Position numbers and translations under genes: made by a program | Notes under the pieces: generated by a model | What the model was told of the DNA's origin: nothing | Database searches by the model: none | Seen by the model: only the letters and a program-made list of their open reading frames with translations | Source of the DNA: an uncultured Flaviramulus sp. | GTDB taxonomy: Bacteria > Bacteroidota > Bacteroidia > Flavobacteriales > Flavobacteriaceae | NCBI GenBank assembly: GCA_947487155.1 | Contig: CANKVS010000012.1 | Span: 1 to 64,000, forward strand | Direction of reading: 5' to 3' | DNA: 64,000 bases | Shown here: one piece after another, positions 18,335-28,037 of the stretch | How positions within the stretch are numbered: the first letter of the stretch is position 1 | How the letters are laid out: every line of letters begins with the position of its first letter

Positions 18335-19168
18335 TTATTTAGGGATGGATGAAACAATGGAATTGAAGGCTGCGATGTAATTGCGAGATACAGGGATAAC
18401 TGATTTTATATTTATTAAATGTAAATATAGTTTTCCTGACTTTCTTTCAGCTAATTTTATTTTTTCAACATTAACTATGTACGATCTATGGCATCTTTTA
18501 AGCATACTATTTTTAAAAAGATTTTCAATAGTTTTTAAAGTATTTCTAATCAATGTTGTTTTTACAAGATTTTCGTCAAGATAATATATCTCAATATAAT
18601 TATCGGCAGATTCTATATATAATATATTTGAAAGTAATAACGAAATTTTAACCACGCCTTTTTCATCTGGTATGCCTATTAAATCTGTTTTTTTATTTTG
18701 GTTTTTAGGAATTTTATCTCTTGATTTAATTAATGCCAAAATTATTAACGCTAATAGATATGGTATTGAAATTCCTAACAACGTATGCCGAAATGAAAAC
18801 ATAAAAAGCTCCCCAAAAGAGTTGAGATTATCGCTATAAACAAACAAATAGATTACAGAAATAAATACTACCTCTCCAAAAAACCAAAGTATAAAACGCC
18901 ATATAGTAAACGTATAGACTTTGAATAATTTACGTATTATAAATTGCGTAAAACTAAGCGTTATAGCAATGATGAAATAATAACTCGTTAGTCTTAAAAA
19001 CTGATTAATCCCTGAGTCTTGCTCCCATTGATTAACATTAAATGGTATAAAAACATTAGTAAATAAAACACCAAACCCTAAGCAAATACCAATTAGAATT
19101 AGTTTTTGCTTAGGGCTATTTATTAAAGTAAATGGCTGTGTAAAAAATGAAGTTAACTTCGTAAACAC
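18335..19168 (-). CDS. LytTR-family DNA-binding regulator with membrane domain
   Basis: This 277-residue protein has four predicted membrane segments in the first 155 residues (starting about 23, 62, 94 and 127) and a C-terminal LytTR domain (about 170-270). The LytTR part shows ILYIESADNYIEIYYL, TLIRNTLKTIENLF, RCHRSYIVNVEKI and VIPVSRNY, typical of this DNA-binding fold. No receiver domain is present, so it resembles membrane-anchored LytTR regulators of Bacteroidota that may sense a membrane signal directly. It lies 23 bp after the SPFH gene, suggesting co-transcription. Targets are unknown. Confidence 0.85.
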   Translation of the reverse strand: MFTKLTSFFTQPFTLINSPKQKLILIGICLGFGVLFTNVFIPFNVNQWEQDSGINQFLRLTSYYFIIAITLSFTQFIIRKLFKVYTFTIWRFILWFFGEVVFISVIYLFVYSDNLNSFGELFMFSFRHTLLGISIPYLLALIILALIKSRDKIPKNQNKKTDLIGIPDEKGVVKISLLLSNILYIESADNYIEIYYLDENLVKTTLIRNTLKTIENLFKNSMLKRCHRSYIVNVEKIKLAERKSGKLYLHLINIKSVIPVSRNYIAAFNSIVSSIPK

Positions 19169-19191
19169 TTACTTTTTAGTTTTATAAAATT

Positions 19192-20007
19192 TTATTGATT
19201 TCCTAAAATAATAGGCATACCACTATCACCAGAACCAATAACAATAACCTTACTGTTTGGTGATTCTGATAATTTTATTGTTGCTTCAATTCCTTTATCT
19301 TGAAGAATTTTATCAGTTAAAGAAGCACTTAATATGCGGTTAGCATCTGCTTTACCTTGGGCTTCAATAATTACTTTTTCTGCTTCTTTAGCTGCAGTAA
19401 CTAGTCTGAACTCATATTCTAAAGATTCTTGTTCTTGCTTTAATTTACGTTCAATAGCTTCTTTAATTGTTGGTGGTAAAGTTACATCTCTTACTAACAC
19501 CTCATTTAATTGAACATATTGTTTATCAAGTATTTTCTTGGTTTCTTCAAAAATTTCAACTTGAATGGCGTCACGTTTAGTTGAATACAAATCGTCTGGT
19601 GTATAACGTCCAATAACACTCCTTGCTGCACTACGAATTGCTGGTTGGATTACTCTTTGCAAATAACCTTGCCCAAGAGACTGATGCAAATTACCTAATT
19701 CATTATAAACTGGTTCGTACCAAGCGGAAGCATCAATTTGAATTTCTAATCCGTTTGATGATAATACTTTCATTTTTTCAAAAAGCTCTTGTTGACGAAC
19801 TTCGTAAACAAATACCTTATTCCAAGGTGCAACTAGATGAAATCCTTCCCCCATTGGAGGTTCATCAGTAACAACTCCTTTTCCAAAGGTTTTAAACAGA
19901 ACTCCTGCTTGACCAGAATCTATAGTTACTGCAGATTTTGATATTAATACAACTAATACAATTGCAACAATTATAAAAGGCAATGCAATTTTTGGTAATT
20001 TTTCCAT
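19192..20007 (-). CDS. Prohibitin/SPFH-domain membrane protein
   Basis: This 271-residue protein has an N-terminal membrane helix (about 7-25) and a prohibitin-type SPFH domain (about 25-220): SGQAGVLFKTFGKGV, DASAWYEPV, SVIGRYTPDDLYSTKRD, EVLVRDVTLPPTIKEAIE, then a charged helical segment EQESLEYEFRLVTAAKEAEKVIIEAQGKADA. Family members form ring-like assemblies at the membrane and often modulate proteases; no specific role can be read here. It lies between the VWA protein and the LytTR gene with short gaps (26 and 23 bp). Confidence 0.88.
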   Translation of the reverse strand: MEKLPKIALPFIIVAIVLVVLISKSAVTIDSGQAGVLFKTFGKGVVTDEPPMGEGFHLVAPWNKVFVYEVRQQELFEKMKVLSSNGLEIQIDASAWYEPVYNELGNLHQSLGQGYLQRVIQPAIRSAARSVIGRYTPDDLYSTKRDAIQVEIFEETKKILDKQYVQLNEVLVRDVTLPPTIKEAIERKLKQEQESLEYEFRLVTAAKEAEKVIIEAQGKADANRILSASLTDKILQDKGIEATIKLSESPNSKVIVIGSGDSGMPIILGNQ

Positions 20008-20033
20008 AATTTATTTTTGATTTGTTATTTAAA

Positions 20034-22067
20034 TTAAATTAATCCGTTATATTTTCTTAAAAACCACTCAATTGCTAAGCTTAAAGCAATTAAAAAGAGT
20101 AAGTATTTATAGTCTATCAAAGGTATGATATTTTTATTGCTTTTTTGAACAGGGTTAAAGCGATTATCATTTAATAAATTATTTGTTAGATTCTCTGTGT
20201 TATCTATAAAATAACTTGCACCACCACTGTTAGTAGCTATTTGTTGTAGCTTTGTTACATTGGCATTTAAAAATTGTTGCTCCACATTGTATTCTATAAT
20301 TGTAAAATCACCAGATTTAGATATATTTTCATTCTCTGCTTTAATTACAAAACTATATTCTGAAGGTGCTAGATTGTTTAAATCTACTTCGTAATTATTG
20401 TTTTTTAGGATAAGCGGAAATGTTTTTTCTTCATCAGAAATTTTATTTTTCACAGTAATAATAAGGGTTTCTCGCGTATCGAAAACATAATTTTTATCGA
20501 AAAACTGAGCTTTTAAAATAACGTTATGTCCCCCGTTATAAAATGATTCATAATCTACATTCAAGCGTGTCTGCTTTTTATCAGAAGCTAAATACTGAAC
20601 AAGTTTTCCAATAAAATCATCAAACTGATTAAATGTTTTTGAATTTATAAAACTTTGAGCACGCCATTGCCATATATTTTCTCCAAACAGTACAGCTTCT
20701 CGCCTTCCTTCCCTTTCAAAAGTGGCTAGCAGTGGTTCATTAATTTCTATTGAATTGATACTTTTTGCTAATATAGTTTCAAAAGGAACTGAAAAAGTAA
20801 CAGGGTCGTAATTAGAAATTAGTGGAGGAAACGATTCAAAATCAATATCATCAATTATAAAAGGCGAATAGTTTTCATTTAATGTGGCTTGGTAAGATTC
20901 GGTTTGATTAATGATGTCGTGATCGTATTCTTTTATTGAAGCATTTAAAAAAGGCAAATCGGTTTTAGAGCCAATTATTACAAACTTATTCTTATTTTCT
21001 TTCTGAAGAAGTTCTAAAATTGATTTAAACTTTCCATTTGGTTGATACAGTATAATTAATTGAAAATCATTTATTTGATTGATAATTTCATTTGAATTTA
21101 AAAACACAACCGAACGTTGCTCGTTACTTTCGATACTTTTTTTAAAAGCTCCTAAATCAGGATGTGAAAAATCGCTAACAATGGCAATTTTTGTTTTTTG
21201 ATTAATAACTTCAATAGCGAAGTTTTTAGTATTGTTTACTGTATTCTTTTCGTTATCAATAGGAATAATGGTTGCTTTGTATGCTCCAACACCAACACTA
21301 TTAGCAGGTAATGTAAAATTAATAGTTTTGGAATTTTTGTTTTTTGTTAAACTAATCGATTCTGAATAAACCGTTGTGTTACCTTGAGTAACAATAAATC
21401 GTGAGCTAATATTTGTATTTCCATTATATACTACTATAGTTTCAACAGGAAAACTGTTTTTTAAATACGCATACCTATTTACATTCAATTGCTGAATTTT
21501 TAAATCTGCATAAGTTATGGTATCCCCTAGTATAACAGGATAAATGGGTTGTTTATATGTTGAAGCAATAAACTCATAATCATTCCCATAGGTTTGATTT
21601 CCATCAGTAATAAATATAGTAGGTGAAATTGTTTGTTTGTAAATTTGCGTTAGCTTATTAAAAGCATCATCTATATTGGTTTGCTTTTCTAAAAATGTTA
21701 CAGAATCTATTGCTTTTAGTGCTTCTCCAAATGTGTAAATATCAATATTAAACTTCTCGTTTAATAATTTATTATTTAAAATAGCTTCTAAAACTGCTTT
21801 CGCTTCATTTTCATGCTTTAGGTGTTTTACAGAATTAGAATTATCTACTGCAATTACTAAATTTGGTTTTTCAATGTAAACATGTAATTGTTCAAATTTT
21901 GGATTAATTAGTAATAGTAAAATTGAAAAAATGGAAATAAACCTTAAGAAAGAAAAAAGTATGTTACGCTTAGATTTGCCTTTATTTTTATACAAATACT
22001 GAAAAAGCGCTAATAAAAGCGCCACAATTCCAGAAAGGATAATATATATAAGAGTTTCAGAACTCAT
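20034..22067 (-). CDS. VWA-domain membrane protein
   Basis: This 677-residue protein has two N-terminal membrane helices (about 6-25 and 38-57), a von Willebrand A-like domain (about 70-190) with the MIDAS start DNSNS, a long beta-rich extracytoplasmic part with Ig-like stretches, and a C-terminal membrane helix (about 652-672). The arrangement recalls BatA/BatB-like and aerotolerance-related proteins, but no MoxR ATPase gene is adjacent, so I do not use those names. It is likely co-transcribed with the SPFH and LytTR genes. Confidence 0.75.
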   Translation of the reverse strand: MSSETLIYIILSGIVALLLALFQYLYKNKGKSKRNILFSFLRFISIFSILLLLINPKFEQLHVYIEKPNLVIAVDNSNSVKHLKHENEAKAVLEAILNNKLLNEKFNIDIYTFGEALKAIDSVTFLEKQTNIDDAFNKLTQIYKQTISPTIFITDGNQTYGNDYEFIASTYKQPIYPVILGDTITYADLKIQQLNVNRYAYLKNSFPVETIVVYNGNTNISSRFIVTQGNTTVYSESISLTKNKNSKTINFTLPANSVGVGAYKATIIPIDNEKNTVNNTKNFAIEVINQKTKIAIVSDFSHPDLGAFKKSIESNEQRSVVFLNSNEIINQINDFQLIILYQPNGKFKSILELLQKENKNKFVIIGSKTDLPFLNASIKEYDHDIINQTESYQATLNENYSPFIIDDIDFESFPPLISNYDPVTFSVPFETILAKSINSIEINEPLLATFEREGRREAVLFGENIWQWRAQSFINSKTFNQFDDFIGKLVQYLASDKKQTRLNVDYESFYNGGHNVILKAQFFDKNYVFDTRETLIITVKNKISDEEKTFPLILKNNNYEVDLNNLAPSEYSFVIKAENENISKSGDFTIIEYNVEQQFLNANVTKLQQIATNSGGASYFIDNTENLTNNLLNDNRFNPVQKSNKNIIPLIDYKYLLFLIALSLAIEWFLRKYNGLI

Positions 22068-22094
22068 TAAAAATAGTTAAGTTTTATTGATGAA

Positions 22095-22114
22095 ATTCCC
22101 ACCTTTATGGGAAT
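22095..22114. repeat. Short ATTCCC/GGGAAT hairpin between fabG and the VWA gene
   Basis: ATTCCC (22095-22100) pairs with GGGAAT (22109-22114) across an 8-nt loop and is followed by AACA. It is of the same type as the short hairpins inside the his operon. Confidence 0.55.
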
Positions 22115-22123
22115 AACAAAAAA

Positions 22124-22870
22124 TTAGGTAAGCATACCACCATCAACATTTAATGTTTGCCCTGTAACATAAGCACTCATGTCGCTACCTAAAAACACAC
22201 AAACATTAGCAACATCTTCAGGGGTACCGCCACGTTTTAACGGAATTGCAGCTCGCCAACCTTTTACAACTTCTTCATCTAGTTTTGCTGTCATTTCTGT
22301 TTCAATAAAACCTGGGGCTACAACATTACTACGTATATTTCTAGATCCCAATTCTAAAGCAACCGATTTAGAGAACCCTATAATACCAGCCTTTGAAGCT
22401 GCATAATTAGTTTGTCCTGCATTACCTTTTACACCTACCACCGAACTCATATTTATAATAGAGCCTTTGCGTTGTTTTAGCATGGTACGTTGTACCGCTT
22501 TAGTCATATTAAAAACAGACTTTAAATTTACTTCAATCACTTTATCGAAGTCTTCCTCACTAATACGCATTAATAAATTATCTTTTGTAATACCTGCATT
22601 ATTCACTAAAATATCGATACTTCCAAACTCTGCCTGAACATCGCTAGCTAATTGTTGAGCATCATCAAAACTTGCCGCATTACTTTGATATCCTTTAGCT
22701 TTAACACCTAAAGCATTTAATTCTTTTTCCAAAGCATTGGCAGCATCTACGGAAGCACTGTATGTAAAAGCTACATTAGCACCTTGTTCTGCAAATACTT
22801 GAGCAATTCCTCTTCCTATACCTCTACTAGCCCCTGTAACTATGGCTGTTTTTCCTTCTAATAATTTCAT
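22124..22870 (-). CDS. fabG: 3-oxoacyl-[ACP] reductase
   Basis: This 248-residue short-chain dehydrogenase reduces 3-oxoacyl-ACP with NADPH in fatty acid elongation. TGASRGIG (12-19) binds the cofactor; NNAG (90-93), S143, Y156 and K160 form the active site; the C-terminal GQTLNVDGGM is characteristic of FabG. Other SDR activities cannot be ruled out by sequence alone, but similarity to FabG is strong throughout. The upstream 377-bp region belongs to the sucD terminator zone. Confidence 0.93.
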   Translation of the reverse strand: MKLLEGKTAIVTGASRGIGRGIAQVFAEQGANVAFTYSASVDAANALEKELNALGVKAKGYQSNAASFDDAQQLASDVQAEFGSIDILVNNAGITKDNLLMRISEEDFDKVIEVNLKSVFNMTKAVQRTMLKQRKGSIINMSSVVGVKGNAGQTNYAASKAGIIGFSKSVALELGSRNIRSNVVAPGFIETEMTAKLDEEVVKGWRAAIPLKRGGTPEDVANVCVFLGSDMSAYVTGQTLNVDGGMLT

Positions 22871-23247
22871 TTTTTTTTAGTCTTTAGTTTTTGGTTAATA
22901 GTCTTTTAGAGACTTTACTAATTGTATGAAAATTTAATACATAATTCGTTTGATTATTTATAAATTAGGTTACTCATTTAGCATTTCAATATGTTGACTT
23001 ACAGCATAAAAAACTATAAGTTGCTTTTTTAATAAATGGTTCTATTAAATCAATACTTACAAGGTTTTTAAAACCTTTCAGGGTAATAAAAACTTTATTT
23101 ACCGAAAATCCTGCAATTTAAACGGGTAGCCCAATTTATTAATTCAAATATAGTAATTACAAGTTGTTTCAAATAAAAAAACCTCACAAATTCACTGAAC
23201 TAAATTCAGTATAATTTTGTGAGGTTTTAAATAAGGTGTTTCTATTT
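22871..23247. other. Intergenic region between sucD and fabG
   Basis: No open frame of note is present. It contains a short palindrome AAGGTTTT/AAAACCTT (23061-23077) and, next to sucD, a strong terminator hairpin (23178-23228). The fabG promoter should lie in the part nearest 22870, but I cannot point to a convincing box. Confidence 0.6.
23178..23228 (-). terminator. Strong terminator downstream of sucD
   Basis: An outer perfect 13-bp stem (23178-23190 with 23216-23228) and an inner 6-bp stem (23194-23199 with 23205-23210) form a long hairpin. In the minus direction it ends in an unbroken run of seven T. It begins 20 bp after the sucD stop and probably ends the lpx-efp-sucD transcript. Confidence 0.9.
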
Positions 23248-24120
23248 TTAAGCTAATACTTCAGCTATTTTCTTTCCAATTTCAGCAGGAGAATCCACAA
23301 CATGAATCCCGCAAGCTCTCATAATTTTCTTTTTTGCTTGTGCGGTGTCATCACTTCCTCCAACAATCGCTCCTGCGTGCCCCATGGTACGTCCAGCCGG
23401 AGCAGTTTCTCCAGCTATAAAACCAACTACTGGTTTTTTACTTCCACTTGCTTTATACCAATTTGCAGCATCGGCTTCTAATTGGCCTCCAATTTCTCCT
23501 ATCATAACAACAGCTTCAGTCTCTGGATCGTTAATTAACAATTCAACCGCTTCTTTAGTTGTTGTACCAATAATAGGGTCGCCACCAATTCCAATAGCTG
23601 TAGTAATTCCTAAACCTTGTTTTACAACTTGGTCTGCTGCTTCGTAGGTTAATGTTCCAGACTTTGATACAATACCCACTTTTCCTTGTTTAAAAACAAA
23701 ACCTGGCATAATACCAACCTTTGCTTCTCCAGGTGTAATAACTCCTGGACAGTTAGGACCTATTAAGCGACATTCTTTATTTTTTATATAATCTGAAGCA
23801 GTAATCATATCTGCAACAGGAATACCTTCCGTAATTGTAATAATCACTTTAATTCCAGCATCAGCAGCTTCCATAATGGCATCGGCAGCAAATGCTGGCG
23901 GTACAAAAATAATGGTAGTATCTGCTCCTACATTTTCTACAGCTTCTAAAACTGTATTAAAAACAGGTTTATCTAAATGTGTTTGACCTCCTTTTCCTGG
24001 TGTTACACCACCTACAACATTGGTTCCATATTCAATCATTTGACTAGCATGAAATGTACCTTCACTACCAGTAAACCCTTGTACAATTATTTTTGAATCT
24101 TTATTTACTAAAACACTCAT
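23248..24120 (-). CDS. sucD: Succinyl-CoA synthetase alpha subunit
   Basis: This 290-residue subunit carries the CoA-binding Rossmann domain ([13 protein letters not shown], 15-27) and the phosphohistidine H248 in [13 protein letters not shown]. With SucB, not in this window, it converts succinyl-CoA to succinate with nucleotide triphosphate formation in the citric acid cycle. It is the last gene of the lpx-efp group, 76 bp after the LpxD paralogue. Confidence 0.96.
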   Translation of the reverse strand: MSVLVNKDSKIIVQGFTGSEGTFHASQMIEYGTNVVGGVTPGKGGQTHLDKPVFNTVLEAVENVGADTTIIFVPPAFAADAIMEAADAGIKVIITITEGIPVADMITASDYIKNKECRLIGPNCPGVITPGEAKVGIMPGFVFKQGKVGIVSKSGTLTYEAADQVVKQGLGITTAIGIGGDPIIGTTTKEAVELLINDPETEAVVMIGEIGGQLEADAANWYKASGSKKPVVGFIAGETAPAGRTMGHAGAIVGGSDDTAQAKKKIMRACGIHVVDSPAEIGKKIAEVLA

Positions 24121-24196
24121 AAGAGATTATTTGTATTTGTTTATATTGCTGAGCAAAAGTAATTTTTTGAATTCTATTTTTAAAGTAAAAACCGAA

Positions 24197-25141
24197 TTAC
24201 TTTTTCTCGTTTTGTTTTAATTTTTCTAATAGTTCTGGAATTTTTCTAATAGAAGCAATTTCTTTATATTTTGAACGAAAATCATCAGCAGGAATACCAA
24301 AATAGCTTTTACCACCTTCTAATGATTTACTAACGCCTGCTTTGGCTGAAATAACAGCTTTTGCCCCAATTGTAATGGCACTAGTTATCCCTACTTGTCC
24401 CCAAATAGTTACCTCGTCTTCAATTACAACACAACCAGCTATTCCAACTTGTGACGCTATTAGGCATTTTTTTCCAATTACCGTATCGTGTCCAATCTGC
24501 ACTTGGTTATCTATTTTTGTGCCTTCTTTTATTGTTGTATCTCCTGTTACTCCTTTATCTATTGTACAGGCAGCACCTAAATCTACATGATCTTCAATAA
24601 CTACGCGTCCTCCAGACTTTAATTGATCGAATCCTTCGGGTCTATTTTTATAATAAAATGCACTTGAGCCTAAAATGGTTCCTGCATGAATTACAACATT
24701 ATTTCCTATAATTGTATCATCATAAATACTCACATTAGCGTGAATTATACAATTATCGCCAATAGCAACATTATTACCAATAAAACAATTTGGCTGAATT
24801 ACAGTATGCTTTCCTATAGTTGCTGAATTTGAAATGGCAACATTTGAAGATTGAAACGGTTTGAAATGATTGGTAAGCTTATTAAAATCTCTAAAGGGGT
24901 CGTCGCTAATTAATAATGCTTTTCCTTCTGGACAATCTACTTCTTTATTAATTAATATTATCGTTGCATTTGATTGCAATGCTTTATCGTAATACTTTGG
25001 ATGGTCTACAAAAACAATATCTCCTGGTTCAACAACGTGAATTTCATTCATTCCTAAAACAGGGAAATCTTTATCTCCTACAAATTTCGAATCTATTAAT
25101 TCTGCAATTTGTTTTAAAGCGTGTGGTTTTGGGAATTTCAT
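24197..25141 (-). CDS. LpxD-like acyltransferase paralogue
   Basis: This 314-residue protein has an N-terminal LpxD-type domain (about 1-95) and a left-handed beta-helix of hexapeptide repeats (about 100-270), with IGHD at the position of the LpxD catalytic histidine. It resembles UDP-3-O-acylglucosamine N-acyltransferase but is more divergent than the gene at 28037-29050, notably with TIWGQVGITSAITIGAKAVISAKAGV near the end. It may act on a different sugar or acyl group. It follows efp on the same strand; a perfect 20-bp inverted repeat lies between them. Confidence 0.75.
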   Translation of the reverse strand: MKFPKPHALKQIAELIDSKFVGDKDFPVLGMNEIHVVEPGDIVFVDHPKYYDKALQSNATIILINKEVDCPEGKALLISDDPFRDFNKLTNHFKPFQSSNVAISNSATIGKHTVIQPNCFIGNNVAIGDNCIIHANVSIYDDTIIGNNVVIHAGTILGSSAFYYKNRPEGFDQLKSGGRVVIEDHVDLGAACTIDKGVTGDTTIKEGTKIDNQVQIGHDTVIGKKCLIASQVGIAGCVVIEDEVTIWGQVGITSAITIGAKAVISAKAGVSKSLEGGKSYFGIPADDFRSKYKEIASIRKIPELLEKLKQNEKK

Positions 25142-25157
25142 AATTCAGTTAAGTATG

Positions 25158-25220
25158 CAGTATGTAGTTTTCAGTATTCACATAAGCAGTGCTTAGTCAT
25201 ATACTGAAAACTACATACTG
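25158..25220. repeat. Perfect 20-bp inverted repeat between efp and lpxD paralogue
   Basis: Bases 25158-25177 and 25201-25220 are exact reverse complements, with a 23-nt loop. The arms sit between the efp stop (25225) and the next gene's start (25141). No T tract follows, so it looks more like an RNA-stabilising or repeat element than a terminator. Confidence 0.75.
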
Positions 25221-25224
25221 ATTA

Positions 25225-25791
25225 TTATTCTTTTACACGCTCTTTATACGTACCTTTTTCTGTTTCCACTTTAATTTTATCACCTTCATTTATAAATAAA
25301 GGCACATTAACAGTTGCTCCAGTTTCAACGGTTGCTGGTTTTGTTGCGTTTGTTGCTGTATTTCCTTTTACACCAGGTTCTGTAGCAGTAACTTCTAAAA
25401 TGACGCTTGCAGGCATTTCAACCGAAAGCGGCATACCATCTTCAGAATTAATAATTACTGTTACAACTTCTCCTTCTTTCATTAAACCAGGATTATCTAA
25501 GGCTGCTTCTACTAATTGAATCTGTGTGTAATCCTCAGTATTCATAAAGTGATAATAATCATCGTCACTATATAAAAATTGAAATTTATGAGTTTCAACA
25601 CGAACATCTTCAAGTTTATGACCTGCCGAAAACGTATTATCTATTACTTTGCCGTTAGTTACACTTTTTAATTTCGTTCTAACAAAGGCTGGTCCTTTAC
25701 CTGGTTTTACATGTAGAAATTCAATAATTTTATAAATATCGTGATTATATTTTATACACAATCCGTTTCTAATATCACTTGTACTTGCCAT
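25225..25791 (-). CDS. efp: Translation elongation factor P
   Basis: This 188-residue protein has the three beta-barrel domains of EF-P, which relieves ribosome stalling at polyproline stretches. The loop HVKPGKGPAFVRTK carries K32, the position that is modified or contacts the P-site tRNA. The C-terminal part GDKIKVETEKGTYKERVKE is the usual end. It lies between lpxA and an lpxD paralogue, a placement typical of Flavobacteriaceae. Confidence 0.97.
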   Translation of the reverse strand: MASTSDIRNGLCIKYNHDIYKIIEFLHVKPGKGPAFVRTKLKSVTNGKVIDNTFSAGHKLEDVRVETHKFQFLYSDDDYYHFMNTEDYTQIQLVEAALDNPGLMKEGEVVTVIINSEDGMPLSVEMPASVILEVTATEPGVKGNTATNATKPATVETGATVNVPLFINEGDKIKVETEKGTYKERVKE

Positions 25792-25842
25792 AATAGTTGC
25801 CCCTGAAGACGGGTGTCTTTTTTTTAATTAAACGTATTTAAT

Positions 25843-26628
25843 TTAGTTTGATTTAAAATATCCTTTCATAATACCTCTGTGTGAATTCTTAATAAACTGC
25901 AAGATTTCATCACGTTCTGGCGTTGCTTCCATTTCAGCTTCAATGATACCAGCAGCTTGGGTATTATTATAATTTTTTTGATAAAGTATTCTGAAAATAT
26001 TCTGTATTTCTCTTATTTTTTCGGTTGTATATCCGCGCCTTCTTAATCCAACAGAATTAATACCGACATACGATAGAGGTTCTCTAGCTGCTTTTACATA
26101 AGGAGGCACATCTTTTCTAACCAAAGATCCGCCAGTAACAAAAGCATGATTTCCTACAGAAACAAACTGATGAACAGCCGTCATACCTGCAAGAACAACA
26201 TAATCGCCTACAGTAATATGTCCTGCTAACGTACTATTATTTGAAAAAATACAATTATTCCCCACAATACAATCGTGGGCAATATGGCAATATGCCATTA
26301 TTAAACAATTATCGCCAATAATGGTTTTCATTCTATCGGCAGTACCTCTATTTATGGTAACACATTCTCGTATGGTAACATTGTTTCCTATTTCTACGGT
26401 AGTATCCTCGTCATTATACTTCAAATCTTGAGGAACCGCAGAAATCACCGAACCTGGGAAAATATTACAGTTTTTTCCAATTCGAGCACCTTCCATAATG
26501 GTAACATTACTTCCTATCCAAGTGCCTTCCCCTATTTTAACATTATTATGTATAGTAGTAAAAGGTTCAATAACCACGTTTTTGGCTATTTTTGCTCCTG
26601 GGTGTACGTATGCAAGTGGTTGGTTCAT
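25843..26628 (-). CDS. lpxA: UDP-N-acetylglucosamine acyltransferase
   Basis: This 261-residue enzyme catalyses the first step of lipid A synthesis, moving a 3-hydroxyacyl chain from ACP to UDP-GlcNAc. The N-terminal two thirds is a left-handed beta-helix of hexapeptide repeats; H118 in CHIAHDCIVGNN is the catalytic base. The C-terminal helical part RRRGYTTEKIREIQNIFRILY is typical of LpxA. It starts 2 bp after the lpxC-fabZ stop, implying coupled translation. Confidence 0.96.
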   Translation of the reverse strand: MNQPLAYVHPGAKIAKNVVIEPFTTIHNNVKIGEGTWIGSNVTIMEGARIGKNCNIFPGSVISAVPQDLKYNDEDTTVEIGNNVTIRECVTINRGTADRMKTIIGDNCLIMAYCHIAHDCIVGNNCIFSNNSTLAGHITVGDYVVLAGMTAVHQFVSVGNHAFVTGGSLVRKDVPPYVKAAREPLSYVGINSVGLRRRGYTTEKIREIQNIFRILYQKNYNNTQAAGIIEAEMEATPERDEILQFIKNSHRGIMKGYFKSN

Positions 26629-26630
26629 AG

Positions 26631-28037
26631 TTATTTTACTTTAGATATTTGAGCCATTAGTTCTGCTTCTGCACAAAGTTTTCCGTTAGCATAAGCATAA
26701 CCTTGCATGTGACAAATACCACGACGAATTGGTGTAATTAACGAGCATTTAAAAATTAAAGTATCTCCTGGCACCACTTTTTGCTTAAACTTAACTTTAT
26801 CCATTTTCATGAAAAAGGTTAGGTAATTTTCAGGATCTGGAACTGTATTTAAAACTAATATCCCGCCTGTTTGCGCCATAGCTTCTACAATTAAAACTCC
26901 AGGCATTACTGGTGCTCCAGGAAAATGACCTGCAAAGAACGATTCGTTCATCGTTACATTTTTCATTGCTGTAACGTAACTATCAGTAAGCTCAAAAACT
27001 TTATCGATTAACAAAAATGGTTGTCTGTGAGGTAGCATGCTCATGATTTGATTGACATCCATAAGAGGAGTTTGATTCAAATCTATATTCGGAACATTAT
27101 TACGACGTTCGTTTTTAATTATTTTAGATAATTTTTTTGCAAATTGTGTATTTATAAAATGCCCTGGTTTATTAGCAATAACCTTACCTCTAATTCTGGT
27201 CTTTGTAAGTGCTAAATCACCTAAAACATCTAATAACTTATGTCTCGCAGCTTCATTAGGGTGATGCAAAGTTAAATTGTCTAAAATACCGTTTGGTTTT
27301 ATTGCAATGGCATCCTTTTTAAAAGCAACTTTAAGTTTTTCCATGGTTTCTGGAGATAATGCCTTATCAACATAAACAATGGCATTATTTAAATCACCTC
27401 CTTTAATTAAGCCATGTTCTAAAAGCATTTCAATTTCATGCAAAAAACTAAAGGTACGTGAGTTTGAAATATCCTTTTTAAAATCTGAAATACGGTTTAA
27501 TGTCGCATTTTGAGTTCCTAAAACTTTAGTACCAAAATCGACCATAGTTGTAATTTGATATTCTTTTGCTGGCATCACTAAAATTTCACTTCCAGTTTCC
27601 TCATCAGCGTATGAAATCACATCGGTAACCACATATTCTTCTCTAAAAGCATCTAGTTCTACTATCCCTGCACGTTCAATGGCTTCAACAAAGAACTTTG
27701 AAGATCCGTCCATAATAGGAGGTTCAGACTCATTAAGTTCAATAATAGCATTATCAATATCTAATCCAATCAATGCAGCAAGAACATGCTCAGAGGTTTG
27801 GATAGTTACTCCGTTTTTTTCTAAACATGTACCACGTTGTGTGCTTGTAACATAATTTGCATCTGCTTCAATTACTGGGGCACCTTCTAAATCAACGCGT
27901 TTAAAAGCTAAACCAGAATTAGCTATAGATGGTTTAAACGTTAATGTTACTTCTTTACCTGTATGTAAACCAACTCCTGTTAGAGAAATTTCTTTCTCTA
28001 TAGTTTTTTGTTTTATTTCAGTATTTACTATTCCCAT
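26631..28037 (-). CDS. lpxC/fabZ: LpxC-FabZ fusion: UDP-3-O-acyl-GlcNAc deacetylase / hydroxyacyl-ACP dehydratase
   Basis: This 468-residue fusion has an N-terminal LpxC zinc deacetylase (about 1-310): H84 in TSEHVLAALIG, and zinc ligands in LHHPNEAARHKLLDVLGDLAL. The C-terminal part is a FabZ hot-dog domain (about 325-468) with LPHRQPFLLIDKVFEL and GHFPGAPVMPGVLIVEAMAQ, the latter carrying its catalytic His and Glu. The fusion is characteristic of Bacteroidota and links lipid A commitment with fatty acid elongation. Its start overlaps the lpxD stop by one base. Confidence 0.97.
   Translation of the reverse strand: MGIVNTEIKQKTIEKEISLTGVGLHTGKEVTLTFKPSIANSGLAFKRVDLEGAPVIEADANYVTSTQRGTCLEKNGVTIQTSEHVLAALIGLDIDNAIIELNESEPPIMDGSSKFFVEAIERAGIVELDAFREEYVVTDVISYADEETGSEILVMPAKEYQITTMVDFGTKVLGTQNATLNRISDFKKDISNSRTFSFLHEIEMLLEHGLIKGGDLNNAIVYVDKALSPETMEKLKVAFKKDAIAIKPNGILDNLTLHHPNEAARHKLLDVLGDLALTKTRIRGKVIANKPGHFINTQFAKKLSKIIKNERRNNVPNIDLNQTPLMDVNQIMSMLPHRQPFLLIDKVFELTDSYVTAMKNVTMNESFFAGHFPGAPVMPGVLIVEAMAQTGGILVLNTVPDPENYLTFFMKMDKVKFKQKVVPGDTLIFKCSLITPIRRGICHMQGYAYANGKLCAEAELMAQISKVK

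Noticed and set aside
18381..18584. Plus-strand frame opposite the LytTR gene
   Set aside because: It is antisense to the conserved LytTR domain and has no independent support.
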